In this document: positions 16,027-24,121 of the stretch, in pieces
Position numbering within the stretch: position 1 is the first letter of the stretch
Layout: every line of letters starts with the position of its first letter
Assembly: GCA_008364785.1 (NCBI GenBank)
Contig: VTTJ01000008.1
Coordinates: 124,001 to 188,000 of the forward strand
Direction: 5' to 3'
Length of the DNA stretch: 64,000 nucleotides
Origin: Bacillus sp. BGMRC 2118
GTDB taxonomy: Bacteria; Bacillota; Bacilli; Bacillales; SA4
Program-made: the position numbers and the translations under genes
Notes under the pieces: model-generated
Told to the model about the DNA's origin: nothing
Seen by the model: only the letters and a program-made list of their open reading frames with translations
The model's database searches: none

Positions 16027-17715
16027 ATGAAGAAAAGGTTTAAAGATGTAATTACTAAGAATTGGAAACTAGCAACCAGATTAAATCTATTATTTGTTTC
16101 GTTGCTTGTGCTATCTATAGTTGCAGTAGGAGCAAGTTCCTATATAAAGGCAAAAGGAATGGCCATTGAAACGAATGAGAACAGGTTAGAGAGAGAAGCT
16201 GAATTAACAGGGTACATAGCAGAAAATTTAAAGTTTGTTTATGTAAGTGATGAGCAATATTTTATGCAACAGCTTGAGGGAAGTATTCGGACACAGCAAA
16301 ATAAATTAAAAAAAGAAGGAATTACATCTGACTTTTTCTATATAAACAATGCAACTGTAACTCCATTTAAGGTTAGTAGTAAGGTGGATGTAAGCTTTGA
16401 TAAAAAACTAGTAAATCAAATAGAAAAAACTAAAAATGGAATCATACATGAGCGAATAAAAGGGAAAGACTACACTGTCGTATTGAAAGAAATTAAAGAA
16501 ATAAATGGAATTATGGTCATCCTTATTCCAACAAGTGTGTATATGAAATCAGTAAGTGAAATGGCATACAGTACATTGATTGTTATCACCATTAGTATAA
16601 TCATTGCCCTTGTATTAACGAATTTCTTTGTAAGAGAATTAATAAAACCTCTAAATCTATTGGAAAATACTATGAAGCAAGCTCGTGAAGGTTATCTACA
16701 AAAATTACAAGATCGCTTTACATCAATACCAGAAATCAATTCATTACATAAAAGCTATAACAGTATGATAGATCAGATGAAGAATATGTTAAATGAATTA
16801 ACAGAGACGACGATAGACCTAGAGAAGACAGGGGAGAGACTTAATAATTCCTCTCAAAATGCACTTACAAGTAGTCTTCAGCTTGTCACAGCTATTAATA
16901 TAGTTAAAACAGGTGCAGAACAGACAGCGGCTAGCTCCGAGGTTAGTGCGACAAGTTCAAGGAATCTAAAGCTGATGATTGAAGAAATGCAAAGGAACAT
17001 GAAGAAGGTGTTTGAGAGTTCGGGAAATATGAGTTTAGCGGCTGAAAGTGGAGAGAAGAATAATGAAAATTTAATCTCAACCATACATTTATTTGAAACT
17101 GATTTTGAACACCTTGCGAGTACGATTCATCAAGTTAAAGAATACTCGTTTTCAATCACAAATCTTGTAGGGATGGTAAAAAGCATAGCAGAACAAACAA
17201 AGCTATTGGCTCTTAATGCATCAATTGAAGCAGCTCGAGCTGGAGAAGCAGGAAAAGGATTCGCAGTGGTCGCAAATGAAGTTAGAAATCTTGCAAACCA
17301 GTCTGCAAAAACAACAGAAGAAATTACAAAGGCAATCGGTAACCTTGAGAATCTAACATCTGATGCAACTGAAGAATTTGATCAGATGCATGAGAGAATA
17401 AAGTCAAATTTGACCATGGCGAATGATTCAAAGGTGACATTTGATGGGCTTATGAAAGAGATCGCAACGGTAAGTGGCAATCTAAAATCTATTAGAAGTG
17501 AGTTAGCATACATTGATGAAACATTACCGCAATTGGAGTATGGTGCTACAAGTTTCTATACTGTATCGAAAGAAAATCTCGCTAGTGCAGAAGAGATGCT
17601 TGTAATTAGTGATACTCAAATATCTCAAATGGAAGATTCCAATAATATAGGAATAAAATTAAACGTTCTTGCGAAGTCAATTTCGCGAATCACGTCGCAA
17701 TTTAAAATAGAATAG
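16027..17715 (+). CDS. Methyl-accepting chemotaxis protein
   Basis: A 562-residue transmembrane chemoreceptor. TM1 is at about 18-40, an extracellular sensing domain of about 140 residues follows, TM2 is at about 181-205, then a HAMP region and a long helical signalling domain. The tip contains [20 protein letters not shown] and [20 protein letters not shown], the CheA/CheW-binding hairpin. No recognisable ligand motif in the sensor. The start follows CGGGGG at a long spacing. Monocistronic, ended by a perfect palindromic terminator. Confidence 0.95.
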   Translation: MKKRFKDVITKNWKLATRLNLLFVSLLVLSIVAVGASSYIKAKGMAIETNENRLEREAELTGYIAENLKFVYVSDEQYFMQQLEGSIRTQQNKLKKEGITSDFFYINNATVTPFKVSSKVDVSFDKKLVNQIEKTKNGIIHERIKGKDYTVVLKEIKEINGIMVILIPTSVYMKSVSEMAYSTLIVITISIIIALVLTNFFVRELIKPLNLLENTMKQAREGYLQKLQDRFTSIPEINSLHKSYNSMIDQMKNMLNELTETTIDLEKTGERLNNSSQNALTSSLQLVTAINIVKTGAEQTAASSEVSATSSRNLKLMIEEMQRNMKKVFESSGNMSLAAESGEKNNENLISTIHLFETDFEHLASTIHQVKEYSFSITNLVGMVKSIAEQTKLLALNASIEAARAGEAGKGFAVVANEVRNLANQSAKTTEEITKAIGNLENLTSDATEEFDQMHERIKSNLTMANDSKVTFDGLMKEIATVSGNLKSIRSELAYIDETLPQLEYGATSFYTVSKENLASAEEMLVISDTQISQMEDSNNIGIKLNVLAKSISRITSQFKIE

Positions 17716-17788
17716 TGTTGTAGGTTGCTTGATTTACTCGTAACTAAATTAATAGATTTTGGGTGGAAGCAAGTACCTTACAGATTAA

Positions 17789-17834
17789 CATAGTAAAAAG
17801 TGATGGAAATAGATTTCCATCACTTTTTACTATG
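17789..17834. terminator. Terminator after the chemoreceptor
   Basis: A perfect 20-bp stem reading CATAGTAAAAAGTGATGGAA on the left arm, with a 6-base loop. T-rich on both strands. Confidence 0.85.
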
Positions 17835-17914
17835 TCCGTCCATAAAAACAGGAGAAATTCTATAGCATAAAGAAATAGTAAAGATAACAATATGTATAAA
17901 TGAAGGAGAACAAG

Positions 17915-18481
17915 ATGAGTGAAGTCTTTACGATAGACTGTGGTGAAATAGTATTAAGAGAATATTCCTTACAAGATGCGGATTCCATTTATAAAATTGC
18001 TCTAGAAGAACAGGTAACTAACTTTTTGCCTGACTGGAAGACTAGCAGAAAACAAAGGCATGAATGGGTGAAGAATTATGAAATCCCAGGAAATCAAAAA
18101 TTCCTACAAGAAGTCTTTGAAGGGAAAGTGCCTACTGGATACTTAAGGCTAGGAATTATTCATAAAAAGACAGATACGTTTATAGGGTGGTGCTGCTTAG
18201 GTCCGAAAGAAGAGTTATCTGAACCTAATACTGAAATAGTCTACTCCATTACAAAAGAATATGAAGGACTGGGATTTGTAACGTTGGCTGTACAATCTCT
18301 TATCAGGTATATCTTTACTAAGACGAAGATACAGACAATCAATGCGTTAGCAAGAATAGATAACATAGGTTCTGTAAAGGTAATAAAAAAGTGTAATTTT
18401 ACTTATATAGCTGATATTGAAATTGATAATCATTTGTTTCATCACTTTAAACTAACGAAAGATTCATTGAATCTTTACTGA
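17915..18481 (+). CDS. GNAT-family N-acetyltransferase (RimJ/RimL type)
   Basis: A 188-residue acetyltransferase. The N-terminal strand IVLREYSLQDADSIYKIA and the C-terminal INALARIDNIGSVKVIKKCNF are typical of Acetyltransf_3 proteins, which modify protein N-termini or small amines. The acetyl-CoA loop in between (EGLGFVTLAVQSL) is less canonical than Q/RxxGxG/A. ATG at 17915 is chosen because AAGGAG lies 7 bases upstream; the ATG at 17900 would lie within that site. Monocistronic. Confidence 0.82.
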   Translation: MSEVFTIDCGEIVLREYSLQDADSIYKIALEEQVTNFLPDWKTSRKQRHEWVKNYEIPGNQKFLQEVFEGKVPTGYLRLGIIHKKTDTFIGWCCLGPKEELSEPNTEIVYSITKEYEGLGFVTLAVQSLIRYIFTKTKIQTINALARIDNIGSVKVIKKCNFTYIADIEIDNHLFHHFKLTKDSLNLY

Positions 18482-18502
18482 AACTTCTTAGTTTGAAACA
18501 TA

Positions 18503-18528
18503 GGCACAGAAAATGTGTCTTTTTTTTA
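18503..18528 (+). terminator. Terminator after the GNAT gene
   Basis: A short stem GGCACA/TGTGTC followed by eight T residues. Weak stem but an excellent T-run. Confidence 0.65.
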
Positions 18529-18728
18529 GGCACAATAGAAAACCGTGTTGTTATTTAGAAACCTGAAGAGGCTCGGGGACAGATGGATTTAAAAGTTGTC
18601 CAAACAATGTATGTCTAAATTATTTAATAAAACCAATTCTTGGCCGAAGACAGTCATAAAAAAATAAATCGAACGAAAATCAACTTTCTTTCCAATATAT
18701 AGTGAGTAAGCAAAAAGGAGGGAAGAAC

Positions 18729-19304
18729 TTGAATGAAATCCCAGCGATACAAGGACTTATAAGCAGTATTCTTTCTGGTAATAAACAATCGTACGACGAG
18801 TTATACGAACATACCATTCACTATGTCTATAAAAACGTTCATTTTTTAATTGATGAAAAAGATGATGTCGATGATTTAGTTCAAGAAATCTACATTGAGT
18901 TATATAAATCGCTACGTCACTTCGATGGAAGCAAAAAGTTTAAGCCATGGCTGACAGGTATTATCATCAGACAAACTCAGGGCTATCGCAGGAAACGGTG
19001 GATGCGGATTCGAATTGTTAAAAAAGCAGAATCACATAAAGAAGTGTCAGACCTTGATTTTAGTAATGAAGTGATCGAAAAAGTCACCAACCAGCATGTC
19101 ATTAATTTAGTGAATACTCTTCCTTACAGGTTAAAGCAGGTCATTATTCTCCGTTATTTAAACGATTATTCACAAGATGAAATAGCAAGCATCCTAGATA
19201 TACCTCTCGGGACTGTCAAATCAAGAATAAATGCTGCACTGAAAAAGCTGCGTTCAAAAGAACAAACGGCATTGATCAAATTAGAGAGGGTGGGGAATTT
19301 ATGA
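18729..19304 (+). CDS. ECF-type RNA polymerase sigma factor
   Basis: A sigma-70 region 2/region 4 protein of about 191 residues. Region 2 contains DDLVQEIYIELYKSLRHFDG and region 4 contains LKQVIILRYLNDYSQDEIASIL then DIPLGTVKSRI, the -35 recognition helix-turn-helix. The TTG at 18729, 6 bases after AAAGGAGG, is preferred over a GTG 27 bases upstream that lies before that site. It overlaps the next gene by four bases (ATGA), which encodes its probable membrane anti-sigma factor. Cognate signal unknown. Confidence 0.9.
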   Translation: MNEIPAIQGLISSILSGNKQSYDELYEHTIHYVYKNVHFLIDEKDDVDDLVQEIYIELYKSLRHFDGSKKFKPWLTGIIIRQTQGYRRKRWMRIRIVKKAESHKEVSDLDFSNEVIEKVTNQHVINLVNTLPYRLKQVIILRYLNDYSQDEIASILDIPLGTVKSRINAALKKLRSKEQTALIKLERVGNL

Positions 19305-19990
19305 TGGATATGACGAATCAGTTAAGAAAATCTCTTCAAGAAACAGGAAGCAATTTACATCCACCTGCTCATCTTAAGTCAAAGGTGATGATGGATTTTG
19401 ATAATTGTAACAAGCGTCCATTTAAACATAAACTAGTAACTGCAGCTCTTGTAGCAACACTCGTTATTCCGACAAGTGCATTTGCCTATCAAACATATAT
19501 TGCGGATGATTATTATGGATCTTTTGATAATATGAAGAAGCATTTTGCACATGTAACAATGGAGAGCTTCTTATTGTTGGATGCAAAATTGACTCAGGCT
19601 AAAGGTGATTTAGGGAGGGATGGTTATGCTGAATTTAAGGACCTTTTAAGTGTCATAACAGAGGCTAAGCTAACATACGGTGACAGGTATGGAAACATTG
19701 ATTATGACACGATTCCTTTAGAGAAAGAAGAGGAATTGAGAACTACACTTACGGAAATTCAACCTTATTTTGATACATTAAATGGTAACCCTTCAAGTAA
19801 AGAAATTCTAACTTCAGAGGAATACAATACGTATATTGAAGCACTCATGACATATGAGAAAATTGTTGTTCAAAGTGGCTTGAATCCAAGTGTGAGAGTC
19901 AAAGTTGAAGACGTGAAAGAAGAACTTCAAGTGCCATTCCAAGATGCAAGAGACTTTATGGAATATGTAAACAACAAGAAAACTCAATGA
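19301..19990 (+). CDS. Membrane-anchored anti-sigma factor, DUF3600-like
   Basis: A 229-residue type II-like protein: cytosolic N-terminus (1-43), one membrane segment (about 44-63) and an extracellular helical domain (about 65-229) resembling DUF3600, known from Bacillus as the extracellular part of proteins paired with ECF sigma factors. The N-terminus LRKSLQETGSNLHPPAHLK resembles short sigma-binding segments. Its start overlaps the sigma gene stop, the usual arrangement of an ECF sigma and its regulator. The assignment as negative regulator is inferred from this pairing. Confidence 0.75.
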   Translation: MMDMTNQLRKSLQETGSNLHPPAHLKSKVMMDFDNCNKRPFKHKLVTAALVATLVIPTSAFAYQTYIADDYYGSFDNMKKHFAHVTMESFLLLDAKLTQAKGDLGRDGYAEFKDLLSVITEAKLTYGDRYGNIDYDTIPLEKEEELRTTLTEIQPYFDTLNGNPSSKEILTSEEYNTYIEALMTYEKIVVQSGLNPSVRVKVEDVKEELQVPFQDARDFMEYVNNKKTQ

Positions 19991-20087
19991 CAAAAAATTT
20001 AGTGTTCATTCACCAAATGGTTCATAGTTATAAGTGCATTTTGACCAAACCAAAAGTGTTTAGACAGATATATAAATAGAGGGATTT

Positions 20088-20125
20088 AGTCTGGATTCAT
20101 TGTTAACGAGAATTCAGACTTTTTA
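20088..20125 (+). terminator. Terminator after the sigma/anti-sigma pair
   Basis: AGTCTGgATTC pairs with GAATtCAGACT, followed by TTTTTATTTT. Confidence 0.75.
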
Positions 20126-20195
20126 TTTTGCATAAAGAGCATTATTTAGAACATCAAGCAAATAATAGTAAAAAGGAAAAAAGGAGATATGTAAA

Positions 20196-21200
20196 ATGGA
20201 ACATAGCCCGAAGCTTGTTTCTTCTGAGGTAGCAGCATTATGGGGCGCCTTTATGCAAAATTCGATGACCCATTGTATCGTATCACATTTCTCAAAAGTT
20301 AATGAAGATACAGATATCACACCAATTATTCAAAATGCGCTGAATAATTGTAACTTTGTTATTAAAGAAGTGACTAAAATATTTGAAAAAGAAAATCATG
20401 CACTGCCACTTGGTTTTACGAAGGATGATGTTAATTTAGAAGCAGGTCGATTGTATTCCGACTTATTTGGACTTCGATATATAAAATACATGGCTGCAAC
20501 AGGTACGGCCGCTGCATCAGCATTTTTGGAAGTATTAGCAAGAAACGATGTAAGAGATCTATTCTCGAGAACTTCACAAATGTTCATGCAACTTTATAAC
20601 GATGCATGCAATTTATTATTAAAAAAAGGTGCATTTATTCGATCACCAACAATCCCGCCAATGGAAAAAGCTGAATATCTACAGGATGATTCTTTTTTAT
20701 CAGGACTACTAGGAAGACATCGTCCATTAACTGTAGTTGAGATGGCGCATATTTCAAAAAACACAGAAACTAATTCAATTGGACGAACATTTATTGCGGG
20801 GTTTTCCCAAACTGCGCAATTACCTGAAGTAAGGAAATACATGGAGAGGGGAACCGAAATAGCTGCCAAACATGAAACTGTGTTTAGAGAGATTTTATTA
20901 AAAGACGGTGTACCTCTCCCAAGTTCATGGGATTCTACAATATCACAGTCAATTACTGCTCCCTTTTCAGATAAGCTAATGATGTTTCATACTGATAGTT
21001 TAAATGTTATAGGAGTTGCCGGCTATGGTGCAGCAATAGGTGCAAGTTTAAGAAAAGATTTAGGTGGTCACTATACTAGATTGATCGCTGAAATCGTTAA
21101 GTATGCAGAAGATGGTGCAAAATTAATGATCAAGCACAGATGGCTAGAGCAACCACCACAGAATGTAGATAGGGAAGCTTTAAGAAATAGAAGCACATAA
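20196..21200 (+). CDS. DUF3231 protein (duplicated ferritin-like helical repeats)
   Basis: A 334-residue soluble protein made of two similar halves of about 165 residues, each beginning with a segment of the type LTSSE(V/I)AxLWxxYM. Here SEVAALWGAFMQNSM is near residue 10; the second half begins around LVEMAHISKN or SSWDSTISQ. This matches DUF3231, predicted four-helix bundles distantly like CotF and ferritins, common in spore formers. Function unproven. AAAGGAGATATG lies ahead of the ATG. No partner gene on either side. Confidence 0.8.
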   Translation: MEHSPKLVSSEVAALWGAFMQNSMTHCIVSHFSKVNEDTDITPIIQNALNNCNFVIKEVTKIFEKENHALPLGFTKDDVNLEAGRLYSDLFGLRYIKYMAATGTAAASAFLEVLARNDVRDLFSRTSQMFMQLYNDACNLLLKKGAFIRSPTIPPMEKAEYLQDDSFLSGLLGRHRPLTVVEMAHISKNTETNSIGRTFIAGFSQTAQLPEVRKYMERGTEIAAKHETVFREILLKDGVPLPSSWDSTISQSITAPFSDKLMMFHTDSLNVIGVAGYGAAIGASLRKDLGGHYTRLIAEIVKYAEDGAKLMIKHRWLEQPPQNVDREALRNRST

Positions 21201-21357
21201 AATTTAAGGGGACGTTTTTACAAAAACCCATTTTCCACTTGAGGGAAATGGGTATTTGATATTTGCAACTATATAAGAATAGAAGAATCTAATGTTAGTT
21301 TTGAGTGATAATAAAGAAGAAGGATACTTACAAAATAAATTAAGGGATGGTTAAAGA

Positions 21358-21741
21358 GTGTTCGATTATACTGTTACAACTAATAAAAGTATTGAAGAAG
21401 CAATAAATAGCATAGAAACCAGTTTGAAGGAAGAAAAATTCGGTGTGTTATGGATGTTTGATATTAAACAAAAACTGCAAGAAAAAGGGTTAGAGTTTGA
21501 AAAGGAATTTAAAGTACTGGAAGTTTGTAACCCAGTAGAAGCACAAAGAGTGCTAATAGAAAATCAGATGGCAGGATATTTTTTACCTTGTAAGATAGTC
21601 GTTTATGAGAACGAGGGAAAAACAAACATCGGAATGCCCAGACCTTCCTCATTAATTAGTCTATTGAATGACGAAGTGTTACAAGCTTTTGCAAAGGACA
21701 TTGAAGATCGGCTCATTACCTGTATCGATAATAGTAGATAG
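21358..21741 (+). CDS. DUF302 family protein
   Basis: A 127-residue cytosolic protein. The pattern VTTNKSIEEAINSIETSLKEEKFGVLWMFDIKQKL, a central LEVCNPVEAQRVL and the C-terminal AGYFLPCKIVVYE ... IGMPRP match DUF302, an uncharacterised alpha/beta domain often found beside metal or sulfur stress genes. Two Cys (in EVCNP and LPCK) are typical of the family. It begins with GTG; AAGGGATGG is upstream. It lies directly before the persulfide-stress cluster but is separated from it by a terminator and a new promoter. Confidence 0.8.
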   Translation: MFDYTVTTNKSIEEAINSIETSLKEEKFGVLWMFDIKQKLQEKGLEFEKEFKVLEVCNPVEAQRVLIENQMAGYFLPCKIVVYENEGKTNIGMPRPSSLISLLNDEVLQAFAKDIEDRLITCIDNSR

Positions 21742-21748
21742 TAAGTGT

Positions 21749-21777
21749 AACGGACCAAGTGCTATTGGTCCGTTTTA
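21749..21777 (+). terminator. Terminator after DUF302 gene
   Basis: A perfect stem AACGGACCAA/TTGGTCCGTT with a 6-base loop and TTTT tail. It isolates the sulfur cluster from the upstream gene. Confidence 0.85.
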
Positions 21778-21805
21778 TCTATCATAAATAAGTTTTATTA
21801 AAGTG

Positions 21806-21834
21806 TTGACATTATACCCTACAGGGTATAATAT
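21806..21834 (+). promoter_or_regulatory. Promoter with CstR-type operator, cluster head
   Basis: TTGACA (21806-21811) and TAATAT (21829-21834) are 17 bases apart. Between and over the -10 lies the inverted repeat TATACCCT-AC-AGGGTATA (21813-21830), the ATACCC/GGGTAT class of operators bound by CsoR-family persulfide sensor CstR. A bound repressor would block polymerase. The repressor gene is the second gene downstream. Confidence 0.8.
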
Positions 21835-21888
21835 ATGTCGTGTAAGCCGCACAACACTTAAAGAAGAACTTATGAAGAGGTAACCCAT

Positions 21889-22227
21889 ATGTTAATAATA
21901 ACATTATTAGTAATCGGTATTATTGCGTTCATTATCTATAAGAGATATTATCCCGTTAGAGGGGTAGAATGTGGTACAATAAGCCCAACTGAACAATCTA
22001 TAGAAATTGTAGATGTCAGAGATTATAATCAGTCTTATAAGAACCCAATTGAGGGTTCGATCAATATACCAATGGCATACCTAAATAGGTATTTTAGTGA
22101 GATATCAAAGAAGAAAATTCATATTGTTGCAGCGAATCATTTAGATATGAATATGAGTATTCGCTTCTTTAGACAAAAAGGTTTTAAGGTAATTGGTTAC
22201 ACGCTAACTGATTGTATGGAAAGATAA
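21889..22227 (+). CDS. Membrane-anchored rhodanese-like protein lacking the catalytic cysteine
   Basis: A 112-residue protein with one N-terminal membrane helix (about 2-18) and a rhodanese fold (about 35-112: IVDVRDYNQSYKNPIEGSINIPM). Where active rhodaneses have the CxxGxR loop, this one reads IVAANHLDMN, so the persulfide-carrying Cys is missing. Cys27 and Cys109 lie elsewhere. It is therefore probably a binding or sensing module rather than a sulfurtransferase. First gene of the CstR-regulated cluster, 18 bases before the repressor gene. Confidence 0.8.
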   Translation: MLIITLLVIGIIAFIIYKRYYPVRGVECGTISPTEQSIEIVDVRDYNQSYKNPIEGSINIPMAYLNRYFSEISKKKIHIVAANHLDMNMSIRFFRQKGFKVIGYTLTDCMER

Positions 22228-22245
22228 GAAAGGAGCAATTTTATT

Positions 22246-22506
22246 ATGGAATATAATGAACAAATAAAAAATAGAGTAAAGAGAATGGAAGGTCAGCTAC
22301 GAGGAATTCTTAAAATGATGGAAGACGGTAAGGATTGTAAAGAAGTTATCACACAGTTATCTGCCGTTAGATCAGCAGTTGACCGAACAGTAGGAGTCAT
22401 TGTCAGCTCCAACTTAGTAGAATGTGTACTAGACGCTGAAAAAAATGGTGGTAAAACTGATGACCTAATAAAAGAAGCTGTAAATTTATTAGTCCGCAGT
22501 AGATAA
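22246..22506 (+). CDS. cstR: CstR-type persulfide-sensing transcriptional repressor (CsoR family)
   Basis: An 86-residue all-helical repressor. Cys31 (in DGKDCKEV) and Cys60 (in NLVECVL) are at the exact positions of the sensing pair of Staphylococcus aureus CstR. The histidine that CsoR uses for Cu(I) is Asn56 here, so it is a sulfur sensor, not a copper sensor. N-terminal basic patch (KNRVKRMEGQLRG) binds DNA. Equivalent to Bacillus YrkD. It lies in the cluster it most likely controls, with ATACCC-type operators upstream of several genes. Confidence 0.9.
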   Translation: MEYNEQIKNRVKRMEGQLRGILKMMEDGKDCKEVITQLSAVRSAVDRTVGVIVSSNLVECVLDAEKNGGKTDDLIKEAVNLLVRSR

Positions 22507-22531
22507 AAAAATGATTGACAATCATTTTTTT
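22505..22531 (+). terminator. Terminator after cstR whose loop holds a -35 box
   Basis: AAAAAATGAT/ATCATTTTTT with loop TGACA; the T-run continues. The stem begins at the stop codon of cstR. The downstream promoter uses TTGACA from the loop and stem edge. Confidence 0.8.
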
Positions 22532-22558
22532 ATTCAGTAATATACCCCTATGGGTAAT
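22515..22558 (+). promoter_or_regulatory. Second CstR-type promoter/operator, before tusA
   Basis: TTGACA (22515-22520), 17-base spacer, TAATAT (22538-22543), overlapped by ATACCCCTATGGGTAAT (22542-22558), a close match to the CstR operator consensus. It allows tusA and following genes to be transcribed separately from cstR. Confidence 0.75.
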
Positions 22559-22585
22559 TAGGATGAAACTTGGAGGTTGATATAA

Positions 22586-22813
22586 ATGGATGCAGATAAA
22601 ATTCTAGACGCAAAAGGGTTAGCATGTCCGATGCCAATCGTCAAAACGAAAAAGGCAATGAACGAATTAGAATCAGGTCAAGTATTAGAAATCCATGCGA
22701 CAGATAAAGGTGCAAAAAATGACCTATCTGCTTGGGCTAAATCAAGTGGTCATGATCTAGTGAAGCATGAAGAAGCAAATGAAGTGTTAAAGTTTTGGAT
22801 TAAAAAAGGATAA
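22586..22813 (+). CDS. TusA-family sulfur carrier protein (YrkI-like)
   Basis: A 75-residue TusA/SirA-fold protein with the active CPxP motif in GLACPMPIVKTKKAM (Cys14). Such proteins carry persulfide sulfur between rhodaneses, DsrE proteins and downstream acceptors. It is nearly identical to the later TusA gene at 25947-26177 (about 60 of 70 aligned residues) and similar to the N-terminal part of the 24122 fusion, so the cluster holds three TusA modules. TTGGAGG precedes the ATG; 61 bases separate it from the DsrE gene. Confidence 0.92.
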   Translation: MDADKILDAKGLACPMPIVKTKKAMNELESGQVLEIHATDKGAKNDLSAWAKSSGHDLVKHEEANEVLKFWIKKG

Positions 22814-22832
22814 TATTTTTTTTGAAAATATG

Positions 22833-22850
22833 TATACCTATACAGGTATA
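22833..22850 (+). promoter_or_regulatory. CstR-type operator before the DsrE gene
   Basis: TATACCTATACAGGTATA is an 18-base near-palindrome with two mismatches, between a TTGAAA box (22822-22827) and TATAAG (22847-22852). The same class as the other operators in the cluster but with only two C/G in each half. Confidence 0.6.
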
Positions 22851-22874
22851 AGTAATTAACTAGGAGGAAAACAA

Positions 22875-23354
22875 ATGTCAGAGAAAAAACGTACAACAAT
22901 TATTTTATTTAGCGGTGAGTATGATAAAGCAATGGCTGCGTATATTATTGCAAATGGTGCAGCAGCCTATGATCACGAGGTAACGATATTCCATACGTTC
23001 TGGGGACTAAATGCACTTCGTAAAGATGAGCATGTGTCAGTTAAAAAAGGATTTATCGAAAAAATGTTTGCGAAAATGATGCCAAGAGGCGCAGATAAAA
23101 TGGGTCTATCTAACATGAATTTCGGTGGTCTAGGTCCGAAGATGATTAAAGATATTATGAAAAAACACAATGCTATGCCCTTACCACAGCTAATTGAAAT
23201 GGCTCAGGAGCAAGATGTAAAGTTAGTAGCTTGTACAATGACCATGGACCTACTAGGGTTACATCAAGATGAGTTATTAGATGGAATTGATTATGCAGGT
23301 GTAGCAGCATATTTAGCAGATGCACAAGAAGGTAATGTGAATCTATTTATCTAA
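22875..23354 (+). CDS. DsrE/DsrF-like sulfur relay protein (YrkE-like)
   Basis: A 159-residue DsrE-fold protein. The N-terminal strand KRTTIILFSGEYDKAMAAYI, the mid-protein hydrophobic insertion rich in Met and Gly (about 66-90) and the conserved Cys120 in KLVACTMTMDLLGL are the features of peroxiredoxin-family/DsrE-like YrkE. It is expected to receive and hand on persulfide sulfur, probably with TusA and the rhodaneses of the cluster. The AGGAGG site is ideal. Confidence 0.9.
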   Translation: MSEKKRTTIILFSGEYDKAMAAYIIANGAAAYDHEVTIFHTFWGLNALRKDEHVSVKKGFIEKMFAKMMPRGADKMGLSNMNFGGLGPKMIKDIMKKHNAMPLPQLIEMAQEQDVKLVACTMTMDLLGLHQDELLDGIDYAGVAAYLADAQEGNVNLFI

Positions 23355-23385
23355 TATTTTCTACATCGAATGGGAGGTAACAATA

Positions 23386-23745
23386 ATGGAATATGTAAAT
23401 TACGTAATATTTGCTCTTGTATTGTTCTTTATCATCAGACGAATCCTTCCAATTAAAGGAATAAACAATATAACAGCAGCTGAATTAAAAAATCAGCTTA
23501 ATGATAAAAATAAACAGTATATTGATGTTAGAACTCCAGCAGAGTTCAAGTCAAATAATATTAGAGGGTTTAAAAATATCCCACTTCACTTATTACCACA
23601 AAAATTAAATGAGCTATCAAAAGATAAAGAAGTGATTGTCATTTGTCAAAGTGGTATGAGAAGTAGCAAAGCAGGTACAATTCTTAAGAAGAATGGTTTT
23701 ACGCAAATAACTAATGTTAGAGGCGGTATGAGCGCCTGGTCTTGA
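23386..23745 (+). CDS. Membrane-anchored rhodanese
   Basis: A 119-residue protein: one membrane helix (about 4-19) then a full rhodanese domain with YIDVRTPAEFKSNNIRGFKNIPL and the catalytic loop CQSGMRS (Cys87). It transfers sulfane sulfur at the inner membrane face. The domain organisation is the same as in the cluster's first gene, but here the Cys is present, so the two may be an active and inactive pair. GGGAGG lies 9 bases before the ATG; 28 bases to the next rhodanese. Confidence 0.9.
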   Translation: MEYVNYVIFALVLFFIIRRILPIKGINNITAAELKNQLNDKNKQYIDVRTPAEFKSNNIRGFKNIPLHLLPQKLNELSKDKEVIVICQSGMRSSKAGTILKKNGFTQITNVRGGMSAWS

Positions 23746-23773
23746 AGAAATAAACTAGTAGGAGGAATTTAAA

Positions 23774-24070
23774 GTGAAAGAAATCAGCGTGAAAGAATTA
23801 GAAACATTATTAGATGAAGGTAAAAACTTAAACTTAATTGATGTTCGTGAAGTGGATGAAGTTGCTGCTGAGAAAATTCCAGGTGTGGTTAATATCCCTC
23901 TTGGTTTACTTGAATTCCGTATGCATGAATTAGATAAATCTAAAGAATACATTATGATTTGTCGTTCTGGTGGAAGAAGTGGCCGTGCTACTCAATTCTT
24001 AGAAAGTCAAGGCTACAATGTCATCAATATGTCTGGTGGAATGCTTGCGTGGGAAGGCAAGGTTGAGTAA
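23774..24070 (+). CDS. Single-domain soluble rhodanese
   Basis: A 98-residue rhodanese with LIDVREVDEVAAEKIPGVVNIPL and the active loop CRSGGRSG (Cys63). GTG start after GGAGGAATTTAAA. It is cytosolic, with no membrane segment. The loop CRSGGRS is typical of thiosulfate or persulfide sulfurtransferases of the GlpE type; the in vivo donor is not known. It ends 18 bases before a CstR-type operator. Confidence 0.9.
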   Translation: MKEISVKELETLLDEGKNLNLIDVREVDEVAAEKIPGVVNIPLGLLEFRMHELDKSKEYIMICRSGGRSGRATQFLESQGYNVINMSGGMLAWEGKVE

Positions 24071-24088
24071 TTTTTTTTAGAGGAATTA

Positions 24089-24104
24089 ATACCCTATGGA
24101 GTAT
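24089..24104 (+). promoter_or_regulatory. CstR-type operator before the TusA-rhodanese gene
   Basis: ATACCCTATGGAGTAT, an imperfect palindrome overlapping a TATAAA box (24102-24107), with the ribosome binding site directly after. No good -35 was found, so it may act as a roadblock or be relic. Confidence 0.5.
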
Positions 24105-24121
24105 AAAATGGAGGTTATAAG

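Noticed and set aside
18570..18600. CGGGGACAGATGGATTT as another class C palindrome
   Set aside because: Only the half-centre is present, with no matching second arm; at best a relic.
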